From positions 3,286,001-3,350,000 of the forward strand of contig NC_003197.2 of the NCBI RefSeq assembly GCF_000006945.2: a stretch of 64,000 bases of DNA. Direction: 5' to 3'. Position numbers and translations under genes: made by a program. Shown piece by piece: positions 16,309-24,497 of the stretch (position 1 is the first letter of the stretch; the number at the start of each line of letters is the position of its first letter). Below the pieces are notes generated by a model. The model worked only from the letters and a program-made list of their open reading frames with translations. It ran no database searches and had not been told where the DNA came from. This DNA comes from Salmonella enterica subsp. enterica serovar Typhimurium str. LT2. Lineage in GTDB: Bacteria; Pseudomonadota; Gammaproteobacteria; Enterobacterales; Enterobacteriaceae.

Positions 16309-16338
16309 CGGGATATCGGCACCCACGCCGATATCCCG
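16309..16338 (-). terminator. Hairpin terminator of gsp
   Basis: Twelve-base perfect stem CGGGATATCGGC/GCCGATATCCCG around ACCCAC, starting 15 bases after the gsp stop. The minus-strand sequence that follows is T-rich (CTGTTGTGTTT), consistent with a terminator. Confidence 0.7.
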
Positions 16339-16353
16339 ACGAGAATGACCCCG

Positions 16354-18210
16354 TTACGCTTTGATGACGATTAACGGTTCAATATCGCTCTCTTTTTTAA
16401 TGACTAATGAATCATCGCCGCGCAGGCACGTACCGCCGTAGTTACCGCCCACGGTAAACGTACAGACCTGAATATACTTCCCGGCGACCTTCGGCAGGCA
16501 CCACAACTGCTGATAGATATTTTTCTGCGTGGCGAACTTGCCGCTGGTTTTATCCAGTAGCTCTTCCTGATGGCTCACCAAATCGATATTACTACCGCAA
16601 CGTCCGGCTATCGGTTTTACCGCATAGCCGGTCTGCACCAGCTCATCGTTAACGGTAAAATCCGTGTCGAGCAAATAGCGATGATGCGGGAACAGCGACC
16701 ACAGGATAGGCAGGATCGCTTTGTTGCCCGGGATCACCGTCCACAGCGGTTCAAACACCAACACTTCCGGGCGCAGTAATACATCAATCAGCCGGACTTC
16801 ATTTTCCGGGTGCCCGGTACGAATAGGCACTGCGGCATACTCCGTCTCGCTGACTTCGCGTATCTGCTCCATCGCCGTTTCCCACGCCCAGGTTTTCCAG
16901 ACACAATTCACCAGCCGTCCGTCGCCATCGATCAACTGCCCGGCGTCATCCCAGCGCAACTCGCCCAGCCCGCGGAGGATTTTGCTCGCGAAGCCGGCCT
17001 GATGCAGCGCCTGCTGCATAAACTGCGCGTGATAGTCCTCCTCGATATCATCATCCTGCATGATATGGACGAAAGGACGCGCTTTACTGTGTTTCCAGGC
17101 GCCTGCCAGCTCGTTAATTAAGCCCTCTGCCGGGTTATGCCCTTTACCGGTATAGCCCTGCTCAGCCCATTTTTCGAGAATTAATCCCGCTTCGGTATGG
17201 CATGATGCGGAATCGGCATTGTATTCATAGACTTTCAGCCCGCGTTCATCCATGCAGAAATCCATACGACCGGTGATCATATGGTGACGACGGCGCTGCC
17301 AGGAGAGGCGCAGACGCGGCCAAAGAATTTTGGGGATATCGAATAGCGCCAGCAGATTATCGTCTTTTAAAACTTTGTCCGTGGCGTGCAGGTACATCAA
17401 ATGCAACTCATTGGTCGCTTTGATAAGCTCCTGTTCAGCGCTCTCGGTGATGGTAAAATACTGGTACGGGTCCTGATTGATAACGTGCCCGTTCGCCTGT
17501 ACATAGGCTTTTTGTAACGGATCGCGCTCATCCAGCCACTGACCGTCAAACTGACCTTTCTCTGGCAGTCTTGCGCCGCGAATCGCCAGCGACTGATTCG
17601 CGATGTCAGGCTGTGACAAACTGTATTGCGTGTCGTCGGTCTGGATCATCCAGCCTAAAATCGTCGTGTCATCAAAGGTGTCGCGCAGGGTGTAACACCC
17701 GTTTTCTACGACCATTTCCAGTTCGCGAGTCCACTGCTGCCCTGGCGGCAATGGCGTGTGGATAACGTTTTGCTCAGCAATACGAATTTTGTTATCCAGG
17801 AGTTGGGTGATAATCGCGACGTGCCCGGTTTCGTTAAACTCGCCGCCCTTTTGCCAGATGAGCAGCGCCCCGGCCTCCGGCGCGCGCGGCGAACCGTTCG
17901 GGAAGGCCTGCAAAGGCAAAATATTGTCATTCACGACCTCGCGCAGAAAACGTAGCGAGAAGATTTCCCAGGCCATGCCGACGTCAGTAAAAACAACGCC
18001 ATAATTCAGAAAGAGAAAACGGCGGGCAAATTCCACGCACTGCCATTTATGCCCCATGTATTCATCGTCGATGTAGCTACGAAAAGCTGCGTCGTCGTCG
18101 TCCCACGGATCGAGGGAATTGTAATCTGAAGAGTAGATCGCTACGCCGCCGGGGGCGTAACCCAATAATGTCCCGAAGGGGGCATCCTGACTGGTGGTTC
18201 CTTTGCTCAT
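16354..18210 (-). CDS. gsp: Bifunctional glutathionylspermidine synthetase/amidase
   Basis: Cytoplasmic enzyme that joins glutathione to spermidine using ATP and also hydrolyses the conjugate. At 618 residues it matches E. coli Gsp (619). The N-terminal CHAP amidase domain (about 1-200) has its nucleophile at Cys58 in HKWQCVEFARR and a catalytic histidine in ETGHVAIITQ. The C-terminal ATP-grasp synthetase contains RMDFCMDERGLKVYEYNADSAS and VKPIAGRCGSNIDLV. It is divergent from yghU, a thiol-disulfide glutathione transferase, across a region with a perfect 11-base inverted repeat. Joint regulation with yghU is inferred. Confidence 0.97.
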   Translation of the reverse strand: MSKGTTSQDAPFGTLLGYAPGGVAIYSSDYNSLDPWDDDDAAFRSYIDDEYMGHKWQCVEFARRFLFLNYGVVFTDVGMAWEIFSLRFLREVVNDNILPLQAFPNGSPRAPEAGALLIWQKGGEFNETGHVAIITQLLDNKIRIAEQNVIHTPLPPGQQWTRELEMVVENGCYTLRDTFDDTTILGWMIQTDDTQYSLSQPDIANQSLAIRGARLPEKGQFDGQWLDERDPLQKAYVQANGHVINQDPYQYFTITESAEQELIKATNELHLMYLHATDKVLKDDNLLALFDIPKILWPRLRLSWQRRRHHMITGRMDFCMDERGLKVYEYNADSASCHTEAGLILEKWAEQGYTGKGHNPAEGLINELAGAWKHSKARPFVHIMQDDDIEEDYHAQFMQQALHQAGFASKILRGLGELRWDDAGQLIDGDGRLVNCVWKTWAWETAMEQIREVSETEYAAVPIRTGHPENEVRLIDVLLRPEVLVFEPLWTVIPGNKAILPILWSLFPHHRYLLDTDFTVNDELVQTGYAVKPIAGRCGSNIDLVSHQEELLDKTSGKFATQKNIYQQLWCLPKVAGKYIQVCTFTVGGNYGGTCLRGDDSLVIKKESDIEPLIVIKA

Positions 18211-18280
18211 GCACTTACCTCAAAACAAGACCGCCTGAGCAGCCTGGCGTGATTTCGCTCTGATTGTCTGCTCTGTGACA

Positions 18281-18389
18281 CTAACCGGACAGAGGTCGAC
18301 ATAATCATACACCTCAATAAGGCACACTGAGGCCAGAAGGTTAAAATTTCACTCGCCGGAATGTCCCAATCGGTTAAATGTCCGGTTAG
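18281..18389. promoter_or_regulatory. Separated inverted repeat CTAACCGGACA / TGTCCGGTTAG between gsp and yghU
   Basis: Two 11-base elements, 18281-18291 and 18379-18389, are exact reverse complements 87 bases apart, one near each divergent start. A partial extra copy (CGGTTAAATGT) adjoins the right element. This layout suits one regulator controlling both promoters; no known consensus was recognised. Confidence 0.55.
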
Positions 18390-18436
18390 CAAGCTGCTAC
18401 ACTGCTTCAACACCACCACTGTGAAGGCAGGTCAAT

Positions 18437-19303
18437 ATGGCAGATAATACTTATCAACCCGCAAAAGTCTGGACGTGGGATAAATCCGGCGGCGGCGCGT
18501 TCGCTAACATTAATCGCCCGGTTTCCGGCCCGACGCACGACAAAACGCTGCCCGTCGGCAAACATCCGTTACAGCTTTATTCGCTGGGGACGCCTAACGG
18601 CCAGAAAGTGACTATTATGCTGGAAGAGCTCCTGGCGCTGGGCGTGACCGGCGCCGAATATGACGCCTGGTTGATTCGCATCGGCGAGGGCGATCAGTTC
18701 TCCAGCGGCTTTGTTGACATCAATCCGAACTCAAAAATCCCGGCGCTGCGCGATAACTCACACAACCCGCCGATTCGAGTTTTTGAGTCGGGCGCAATTC
18801 TTGTTTATCTGGCGGATAAGTTTGGCCATTTCCTGCCGCAGGATCTGGCTAAGCGCACAGAAACCCTTAACTGGTTGTTCTGGCTACAGGGCGCGGCGCC
18901 GTTCCTCGGTGGCGGTTTCGGTCATTTCTATCATTATGCGCCGGTAAAAATTGAGTACGCCATTAATCGCTTCACCATGGAAGCCAAGCGTCTGCTGGAC
19001 GTGCTGGATAAGCAGTTAGCTCACCACCCGTATGTCGCGGGAGAAGAGTACACTATTGCCGATATGGCCATCTGGCCGTGGTTCGGCAACGTGGTGCTGG
19101 GGAATGTCTATGATGCAGCGGAGTTTCTGGATGCCGGAAGTTATCAAAACGTACAACGCTGGGCGAAACAGGTAGCCGAACGTCCGGCGGTAAAGCGGGG
19201 GCGCATTGTCAACCGGACCAACGGCCCATTGAACGAACAGCTTCACGAACGCCATGACGCCAGCGACTTCGAAAACCATACCGAAGATAAACGTCAAAGT
19301 TAA
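18437..19303 (+). CDS. yghU: Nu-class glutathione transferase / disulfide-bond oxidoreductase
   Basis: Cytoplasmic GST-fold protein of 288 residues, the same length as E. coli YghU, which reduces small disulfides and organic hydroperoxides with two bound glutathiones. The thioredoxin-like N-domain holds YSLGTPNGQKVTIMLEELLAL near residue 48 and the cis-proline region NPNSKIPALRD near 97; the helical C-domain contains YTIADMAIWPWFGNVV. The extra N-terminal 40 residues are typical of this subgroup. It is divergent from gsp, whose product glutathionylspermidine forms disulfides that an enzyme of this type could reduce (inference). A ribosome site GAAGGCAGG precedes the ATG. Confidence 0.96.
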   Translation: MADNTYQPAKVWTWDKSGGGAFANINRPVSGPTHDKTLPVGKHPLQLYSLGTPNGQKVTIMLEELLALGVTGAEYDAWLIRIGEGDQFSSGFVDINPNSKIPALRDNSHNPPIRVFESGAILVYLADKFGHFLPQDLAKRTETLNWLFWLQGAAPFLGGGFGHFYHYAPVKIEYAINRFTMEAKRLLDVLDKQLAHHPYVAGEEYTIADMAIWPWFGNVVLGNVYDAAEFLDAGSYQNVQRWAKQVAERPAVKRGRIVNRTNGPLNEQLHERHDASDFENHTEDKRQS

Positions 19304-19310
19304 ACCATAA

Positions 19311-19343
19311 TGCCGGATGGGGTAGTAATGTCGTCATCCGGCA
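19311..19343. terminator. REP-like hairpin between yghU and the ModA-like gene
   Basis: TGCCGGATG pairs with CATCCGGCA across a 15-base loop. The wording is that of enterobacterial REP units. It lies between convergent genes and can shield both transcript ends. Confidence 0.65.
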
Positions 19344-19370
19344 TGGTATTCCCTGCTGACGCTTCGCTTA

Positions 19371-20081
19371 TCAGTTCTGCGAGTGCGTCATATTCGGCGC
19401 TTCACTAAACCCATGTTGCATGAGAATCAACCTCGCCCGTGCTGACAGTAAAAAGTCGGCAAGCGTTTTTCCCTGCTCGCTCAGGCAGGCAAAGCCATAT
19501 TCAGCCACGGGATTATAAGGTTCCGGGATATCAACCACTCGCAGCGAATTAACCTGCCGTAGCCAGGGAGCATAGCTGGCATAGCCGATAAAGATATCGG
19601 TGTAATCATGATTGATGAGCCATTCCGCTGCCAGCCGGCCCGCCGGTAACGGCAAAGTCTGCCTGCCGCCAACCAGCGCTACCGCGCGTTTTCGGACCGC
19701 TTCGCCCTCCTTGCCCATCCGCGAAAAAAGCTGCTGCGTATAATCGCCGGAAGGATCGCAACCTGCTGTTGAGGTGCCGATCCGCAGATCCCGCCGGGTT
19801 AATAGCGACAACCAGTCCTCGCCTTCACGCATCGCCTGTGCCCGCACGCTCAGGCACAAACGGTTCGTCGTAAAAGGCGCGACCCGCAGCGCCCGCCCGC
19901 TTTCCAGCAGCGCCTGCGGATGCGCCAGGTTCGCCGAAGCAAAAAAGTCGCACGCTTCGCCCGCTTCGATGCGTTCACGTAACAGCCCCGCCGGACCGAA
20001 ATCACATACCGCATCCGCCTGAAACGCCGCCATTAGCTGCGGCCAGACGACGCGCAAGCTCCCCGCAGCCAGTATTCGCAT
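19371..20081 (-). CDS. ModA-like substrate-binding protein without signal peptide
   Basis: A 236-residue type II periplasmic-binding fold that opens MRILAAGSLR and goes straight into the ModA-type first strand. Other family marks are LLRERIEAGEACDFFASANLAHPQ, IGTSTAGCDPSGDYT and IFIGYASYAPWL. It resembles molybdate/oxyanion binding proteins, yet it lacks any secretion signal, so it would stay in the cytoplasm. The start is fixed by a TAATG overlap with the upstream binding-protein gene. No permease or ATPase gene accompanies it. It could be a cytoplasmic oxyanion sensor or carrier, or the signal may have been lost. Lies in the position of STM3141. Its substrate is inferred only from the family and a ModE-like box upstream. 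Confidence 0.7.
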   Translation of the reverse strand: MRILAAGSLRVVWPQLMAAFQADAVCDFGPAGLLRERIEAGEACDFFASANLAHPQALLESGRALRVAPFTTNRLCLSVRAQAMREGEDWLSLLTRRDLRIGTSTAGCDPSGDYTQQLFSRMGKEGEAVRKRAVALVGGRQTLPLPAGRLAAEWLINHDYTDIFIGYASYAPWLRQVNSLRVVDIPEPYNPVAEYGFACLSEQGKTLADFLLSARARLILMQHGFSEAPNMTHSQN

Positions 20082-21133
20082 TATTGTACGCCCTGATAGT
20101 CAGTACGGTAAAAACGTTGATACCAGTCGTTAGCGGCCTTTTGCATGTCAATATCGTGGAATTTTTCCGGATAGAGTTTTTTCGCCATCCACAGTTCGCC
20201 GATTCCCACCGCCTCCGGCATCGGATATCCCCAGGCTTTGGCATAATCCGGCATCAGGTAAACCCGATGATGCTTCACCGCGTCAATGACCTGCCACTGG
20301 GGATTGTGCAGGATCTCATTGACGACCTTTGGATAGCGATTCTGGACAAAGATCACCTGTGGATCCCAGGCGATCACCTGCTCCATTGTCACCTGCTTAA
20401 AGCCTTTCACCGAGGATGCCGCTACATTCAGCGCCCCCGCATGGGCCATCATCAGACCGGTGTATTTACCGGAACCGTAGGTGGTCAGCTCCGGATTCGC
20501 CATATAGGCGCGAACTCGCTCATTTTCAGGGACCGACTGCAAACGGTCGCTGACCATCTTGCGACCTTTATCCATCGCCTCAATCAGCGCTTTCGCCTCT
20601 TGCGGTTTATTGACGATATCGCCAATCAGCGTTATTCCTTCACGCAGCCCGCGATTATAAGCCTGCTCTTCATCGGCCAGGGTCGGGTTCATTTTAGCCT
20701 GCTCGCCAGCAATATCATGGCGCAGCGAAATCGCCACTACCGGAATGCCAAGACGGCTGATCTTGTCGATCATCTCCTGCGGAGCGTAATTCGTGACAAA
20801 CACCACCTGCGGGCGCAGCGCCACCAGTTTTTCAGGATCAACGTGCGTTAGATCGCCCAGCGAGGCTTTTTGCGCCAGTTCCGGCGCCAGACGCGCATAG
20901 CCGTCGCCTAATTGCTGTTTCCAGTTCGCCATGACCCCAACGATTTTGTCAGTGGCATTCATCTGTACAAGGAGATTGAGCGTTTGATGCTGGAGCACCA
21001 CCACTCTGTCGACGGTGTCCGGAACCGTGACCTGGCGGCCAATTTGATCGGTAAAAGTACGCGCCGCCTGTGACATTAACGGCCAGCAAAAAAGCAACGC
21101 CAGCAGAGAGAGCTGGCGCAAAAATTTATTCAT
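20081..21133 (-). CDS. Periplasmic substrate-binding protein, FepB/BtuF/MolA class
   Basis: Secreted binding protein of 350 residues with a signal peptide (NKFLRQLSLLALLFCWPLMSQA, cleaved near residue 23). The mature part opens with RTFTDQIGRQVTVPDTVDRVVVLQ and contains VDPEKLVALRPQVVFVTNY, typical of class III (cluster A-II) binding proteins that carry iron-siderophores, cobalamin or, as in Haemophilus MolA, molybdate and tungstate. It is coupled to the ModA-like gene by TAATG. It starts 75 bases after hybG on the same strand, with a ModE-like palindrome in between, which favours an oxyanion ligand. Partner permease and ATPase genes are not in the window. Lies in the position of STM3142. Confidence 0.8.
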   Translation of the reverse strand: MNKFLRQLSLLALLFCWPLMSQAARTFTDQIGRQVTVPDTVDRVVVLQHQTLNLLVQMNATDKIVGVMANWKQQLGDGYARLAPELAQKASLGDLTHVDPEKLVALRPQVVFVTNYAPQEMIDKISRLGIPVVAISLRHDIAGEQAKMNPTLADEEQAYNRGLREGITLIGDIVNKPQEAKALIEAMDKGRKMVSDRLQSVPENERVRAYMANPELTTYGSGKYTGLMMAHAGALNVAASSVKGFKQVTMEQVIAWDPQVIFVQNRYPKVVNEILHNPQWQVIDAVKHHRVYLMPDYAKAWGYPMPEAVGIGELWMAKKLYPEKFHDIDMQKAANDWYQRFYRTDYQGVQ

Positions 21134-21148
21134 AGGTTTCGCCCCATA

Positions 21149-21176
21149 ATCGATATATAAATAATTATATAACGAT
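21149..21176 (-). promoter_or_regulatory. ModE-like box upstream of the binding-protein pair
   Basis: ATCG-A-TATATA, six bases, TATATA-A-CGAT: ten of eleven positions are symmetric, and the TATATA half-sites with CG flanks match the E. coli ModE operator pattern. It lies 16 bases upstream of the start and overlaps TATAAT-like -10 sequences, so molybdate-bound ModE would repress. Confidence 0.65.
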
Positions 21177-21208
21177 TATAGAGCGATATAATAGAGGTGA
21201 TTAAGGGA

Positions 21209-21457
21209 TCACGCGCTGGTGATGTCGTACTCCATGCGGCGCAGCGCATCTAACGTGGCTTTCGCTTCGTCTTCGTCAATGATGCTCATGGCAAAACCAA
21301 CGTGTACCAATACCCATTGCCCTATCAGATCGGCTGGCTTACCTTCACAAATCAGAGCAATATTGACATCACGTTTGATGCCACACACTTCCACCTGCGC
21401 AAGCTGGTGAATATCATCTCCGACGGCCAGCACCTGACCGGGGACGCCAATACACAT
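21209..21457 (-). CDS. hybG: Hydrogenase-2 maturation chaperone (HypC/HybG family)
   Basis: Small chaperone of 82 residues that delivers the Fe(CN)2CO group with HypD to the HybC precursor. The N-terminal MCIGVPGQVL includes the essential Cys2 of the HypC family, and the whole sequence matches E. coli HybG closely. It is the last gene of the hyb operon, 27 bases after hybF. The stop region contains a short ATCAC/GTGAT stem. Downstream on the same strand are the two binding-protein genes. Confidence 0.97.
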   Translation of the reverse strand: MCIGVPGQVLAVGDDIHQLAQVEVCGIKRDVNIALICEGKPADLIGQWVLVHVGFAMSIIDEDEAKATLDALRRMEYDITSA

Positions 21458-21484
21458 AATTAACCACCTGAAATAAAATGCGGG

Positions 21485-21826
21485 TTATTCGACCTCAATA
21501 CTTTTTACTTTCAACGAATCGCCGGTATCCACCCGCAGGCGATCGCCATGACAATGCGGACATTGCGCGTCATGCCTGAGAATTTCCACCACCTGACTGC
21601 AATCCCAGCACCAGGCCTGGGCCGGTCTGTAGTCGATGTGCAATTCGCACCCTTGCGCTAAAGTCCCCTGGCAGGCGATATCAAAACTGAAACGAACCGC
21701 GCGCTCTTCAACGCACGAAAGCGCGCCTATCTCCAGCCATACGCCGGTGACGCGCGCCACGCCGTGCTGTTCTGCCTGCTGCTGAATAATTTCAACGGCG
21801 CTTTGGCAAAGAGACAGCTCATGCAT
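21485..21826 (-). CDS. hybF: Hydrogenase nickel-incorporation protein (HypA homologue)
   Basis: Inserts nickel into the hydrogenase-2 large subunit, working with HypB. The start is the ATG of MHELSLCQSAVEII at 21826, because His2 must follow the initiator in HypA proteins and this gives 113 residues as in E. coli; a longer upstream frame is rejected. The zinc loop is present as CWDCSQ and CPHCHGD in the C-terminal half. It overlaps the end of hybE by eight bases and shares its transcript. Confidence 0.96.
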   Translation of the reverse strand: MHELSLCQSAVEIIQQQAEQHGVARVTGVWLEIGALSCVEERAVRFSFDIACQGTLAQGCELHIDYRPAQAWCWDCSQVVEILRHDAQCPHCHGDRLRVDTGDSLKVKSIEVE

Positions 21827-22307
21827 TCTCACAGCTCCGACGGCCAAACAGCAACGCACGCCGGCTTGTCTGCGGCGCATCAGGATTGCTTACCGGCAGA
21901 GATAACAGCATCCGCGCGCAGTCATCCGCCAGCCGGACGCCCTCTTCCGGCGACAGGCTACGGGAAAGCGGCGACATCAACGAGCAGGCAAGATATTGCG
22001 AAACGCCTTCCAGTTCGCCAACGGTAAAGGTCATCGTGCCATAAGGCAGTTGCAGACCGAGTTTTTCACCGACGGTACGCCTGGGCCAGATCTGGTCCGG
22101 GCCAGGGAAGATTAATGCGCTTAACATCCACGGCGTAATTACCGTGCCCGTCCATTGTCCTTCAAATAACGTAAAATCAGAGACATGCACTGGCATAGTC
22201 GGATGCAGAAACGAAAGATCGTGCATCGAACGATGGGCTATCTCTTCAAACGCCGCCTGAACCCGGGCGACGGGCGCCGTGTCGAATCCGGAAAACGTTT
22301 CAGACAT
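21819..22307 (-). CDS. hybE: Hydrogenase-2 specific chaperone
   Basis: Binds the HybO precursor with its twin-arginine signal and holds it until the large subunit is mature. Starting at MSETFSGFDTAPVARVQ gives 162 residues, equal to E. coli HybE; the core RSMHDLSFLHPTMPVHVSDF is almost unchanged. An upstream extension of 25 codons would run deep into hybD and is rejected. It overlaps hybD and hybF by eight bases each, the same compact layout as in E. coli. Confidence 0.95.
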   Translation of the reverse strand: MSETFSGFDTAPVARVQAAFEEIAHRSMHDLSFLHPTMPVHVSDFTLFEGQWTGTVITPWMLSALIFPGPDQIWPRRTVGEKLGLQLPYGTMTFTVGELEGVSQYLACSLMSPLSRSLSPEEGVRLADDCARMLLSLPVSNPDAPQTSRRALLFGRRSCENA

Positions 22308-22794
22308 GCGCCGTCTCCTTAGGAATTGCTTCGACGCCGGATTCACGCAGCGCAGCAAGAACCTGCTCAAGCGCAGGCTCAATCATCGCCTCGACGGTTG
22401 GCGTTAAGCCGATGTGCGGTTCCAGCGACTGTGGAATAACGCCAACCAGGGTCAGTTTCTTCGGAAACTCGCCGGTAAAGCGGAGGGCCGACAATACGTC
22501 GGCCAGTCCAAGCTGATGGGGGGAGATTTTGTTGGTGAACAGCGCCGGAACTTCATCGTCGCGCAGTACCATAATGGTTCCCGGCGCGTTCTTTTTCGAC
22601 ACGATGGCGTCGGCAATGATCAAATGATCACGATTCGCCATATCGCCAAGAAGTTCCATTCCCGCCGTACCGCCATCCAGAATCTCAACGAAATCCGGCA
22701 GGGTGTATCGTTGCTCTAACGCTTCAACAATACGCACCCCGATGGCTTCATCGGTCAGCAAAATATTGCCGACCCCTAAGACTAATATCCGCAT
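22300..22794 (-). CDS. hybD: Hydrogenase-2 maturation endopeptidase
   Basis: Nickel-dependent protease of 164 residues that cuts the C-terminal tail from pre-HybC after nickel insertion. Nickel-sensing residues lie in LTDEAIGVRIVEAL (Glu16), ILDGGTAGMELLGDM (Asp near 62) and a histidine in ISPHQLGLADVL near 93. It begins by a TAATG overlap with hybC, so its synthesis is coupled to that of its substrate. Matches E. coli HybD in length. Confidence 0.97.
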   Translation of the reverse strand: MRILVLGVGNILLTDEAIGVRIVEALEQRYTLPDFVEILDGGTAGMELLGDMANRDHLIIADAIVSKKNAPGTIMVLRDDEVPALFTNKISPHQLGLADVLSALRFTGEFPKKLTLVGVIPQSLEPHIGLTPTVEAMIEPALEQVLAALRESGVEAIPKETAHV

Positions 22795-24497
22795 TACAAA
22801 ACCTTCACCGAGACCACTTCATTGCCATCGGCGTCCACCACGTGTACCGCGCACGCCATGCAAGGGTCGAAGGAGTGGATGGTACGTACCACTTCCAGCG
22901 GCTTCGCCGGATCGGCGATCGGCGTACCGACCAGCGACTGTTCGTACGGCCCCACGTCATCGTTGAAGTTACGCGGACCTGAGTTCCAGGTCGATGGCAC
23001 CACTGCCTGATAGTTACTGATAATACCGTCTTTAATCACCATCCAGTGAGACAGCATACCGCGCGGCGCCTCCAGGAAGCCCACGCCTTTGAACTCGCCC
23101 GTCGCCGGAATGTTCGGCTTCACAAACGTGGTGTAATCGCCTTTGCCGATATTTACAATCAGCGCGTTGTATTGATCCTGCAATATGTTTTGCAGTTCAC
23201 AACAGTGAACGGTACGCCCGATGATACGACCCAGCGTAGAGTGAAGTTGCGCCATTTCCAGCGTTTTGCCGGTCAGCTTCTGATAAAGCGCAATGATTTC
23301 ATTGAGCTTGGTCTGCGTGGATTCACGACCTGCAGCCAGTTTACACAGCATGTTCGCCAGCGGCCCGACTTCGACGGTTTTGCCGTAGAATGTCGGCGAC
23401 TTGACCCATGAGTATTTACCGTCATCCGACCAACCGTCGTAAGCCGGGATCGTAGTGCCTTCCCACGGCGCCTGCGGCGCTTCATCTTTGTACCAGGCGT
23501 GCTTCGCGCTCTCCTGAATACCTTTAATCAGGAACTCGTCGGAGTGAGAGGTGATCGGACGGTATGTCGACAGATCGGCATTGGTAATGTAACCGCCCGG
23601 GAACAGGAAACTGCCGTTTTTACCGTCGGTCGGGAATTCCGGCGCGCTCAGGTAGTTCACCGCGCCTTTGCCACGCTCCAGCCATTCCGGATAGTAGGCC
23701 GCGATGACTGCGGTATCCACTTTATACACCTGCTCGACAAAATCGCTCAGCTTATCAATAAACGATTTGATGTACATCAGGCGTTCAAGGTTCAACGTAC
23801 CGATGCTGTCGAGATTGATCGGGTTCGCCACCCCACCGACCGCCAGGTTCTGGATATGCGGCGATTTACCGCCCAGCAACGCCACCACGCGGTTAGCGTC
23901 ACGCTGACATTCCAGCGCCTGCAGATAGTGAGCGACCGCAATCAGGTTGACCTCCGGCGGTAACTGCATTGCCGGGTGCCCCCAGTAGCCGTTGGCGAAA
24001 ATACCTAACTGACCGCTGGCGACAAGATCCTTGATCTTGTTCTGAACTTTCGTGAACTCTTGCGCGCTGTTCAGGTGCCAGCTCGACACACCATCCAGCA
24101 TCGCGGAGGCTTTTTCCGGATCGGCTTTCAGCGCAGAGGTAATGTCCACCCAGTCCAGCGCAGAGAGCTGGTAGAAATGGACAATGTGGTCATGGGTGGT
24201 ATGCGCCGCCAGAATAATATTACGGATATACTGCGCGTTGACGGGAACATCAATATTCAGCGCGCTTTCCGCCGCACGAACGGAGGAGATCGCGTGAGTT
24301 GTCGTACAAACGCCGCAAATACGCTGCACAATCATCCACGCATCGCGCGGATCGCGGTTCTTCACGATCTCTTCCATACCGCGCCACATGGTGCCGGACG
24401 CCCATGCTTTGGATACGACGCCGTTCTCAATTTCGCAGTCAATGCGTAAATGACCCTCAATACGGGTTACCGGATCAATAGTAATTCTCTGGCTCAT
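22794..24497 (-). CDS. hybC: Hydrogenase-2 large subunit, [NiFe] catalytic
   Basis: Catalytic subunit that binds the NiFe(CN)2CO centre, exported with HybO by the Tat route and facing the periplasm. The two nickel-ligand pairs are RICGVCTTTH near residue 60 and DPCMACAVH near the end. Fifteen residues follow the final histidine, the tail removed by HybD. It is 567 residues, as in E. coli. The start overlaps the hybB stop as ATGA. Hydrogenase 2 oxidises hydrogen to feed quinones during anaerobic growth. Confidence 0.98.
   Translation of the reverse strand: MSQRITIDPVTRIEGHLRIDCEIENGVVSKAWASGTMWRGMEEIVKNRDPRDAWMIVQRICGVCTTTHAISSVRAAESALNIDVPVNAQYIRNIILAAHTTHDHIVHFYQLSALDWVDITSALKADPEKASAMLDGVSSWHLNSAQEFTKVQNKIKDLVASGQLGIFANGYWGHPAMQLPPEVNLIAVAHYLQALECQRDANRVVALLGGKSPHIQNLAVGGVANPINLDSIGTLNLERLMYIKSFIDKLSDFVEQVYKVDTAVIAAYYPEWLERGKGAVNYLSAPEFPTDGKNGSFLFPGGYITNADLSTYRPITSHSDEFLIKGIQESAKHAWYKDEAPQAPWEGTTIPAYDGWSDDGKYSWVKSPTFYGKTVEVGPLANMLCKLAAGRESTQTKLNEIIALYQKLTGKTLEMAQLHSTLGRIIGRTVHCCELQNILQDQYNALIVNIGKGDYTTFVKPNIPATGEFKGVGFLEAPRGMLSHWMVIKDGIISNYQAVVPSTWNSGPRNFNDDVGPYEQSLVGTPIADPAKPLEVVRTIHSFDPCMACAVHVVDADGNEVVSVKVL

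Noticed and set aside
23499..23963. 154-codon frame opposite hybC
   Set aside because: Antisense shadow of a highly conserved gene, with no ribosome site or recognisable protein. The same holds for the frames opposite hybA (25902-26690), parE (58308-59078) and gyrase-like parC (51110-51820).
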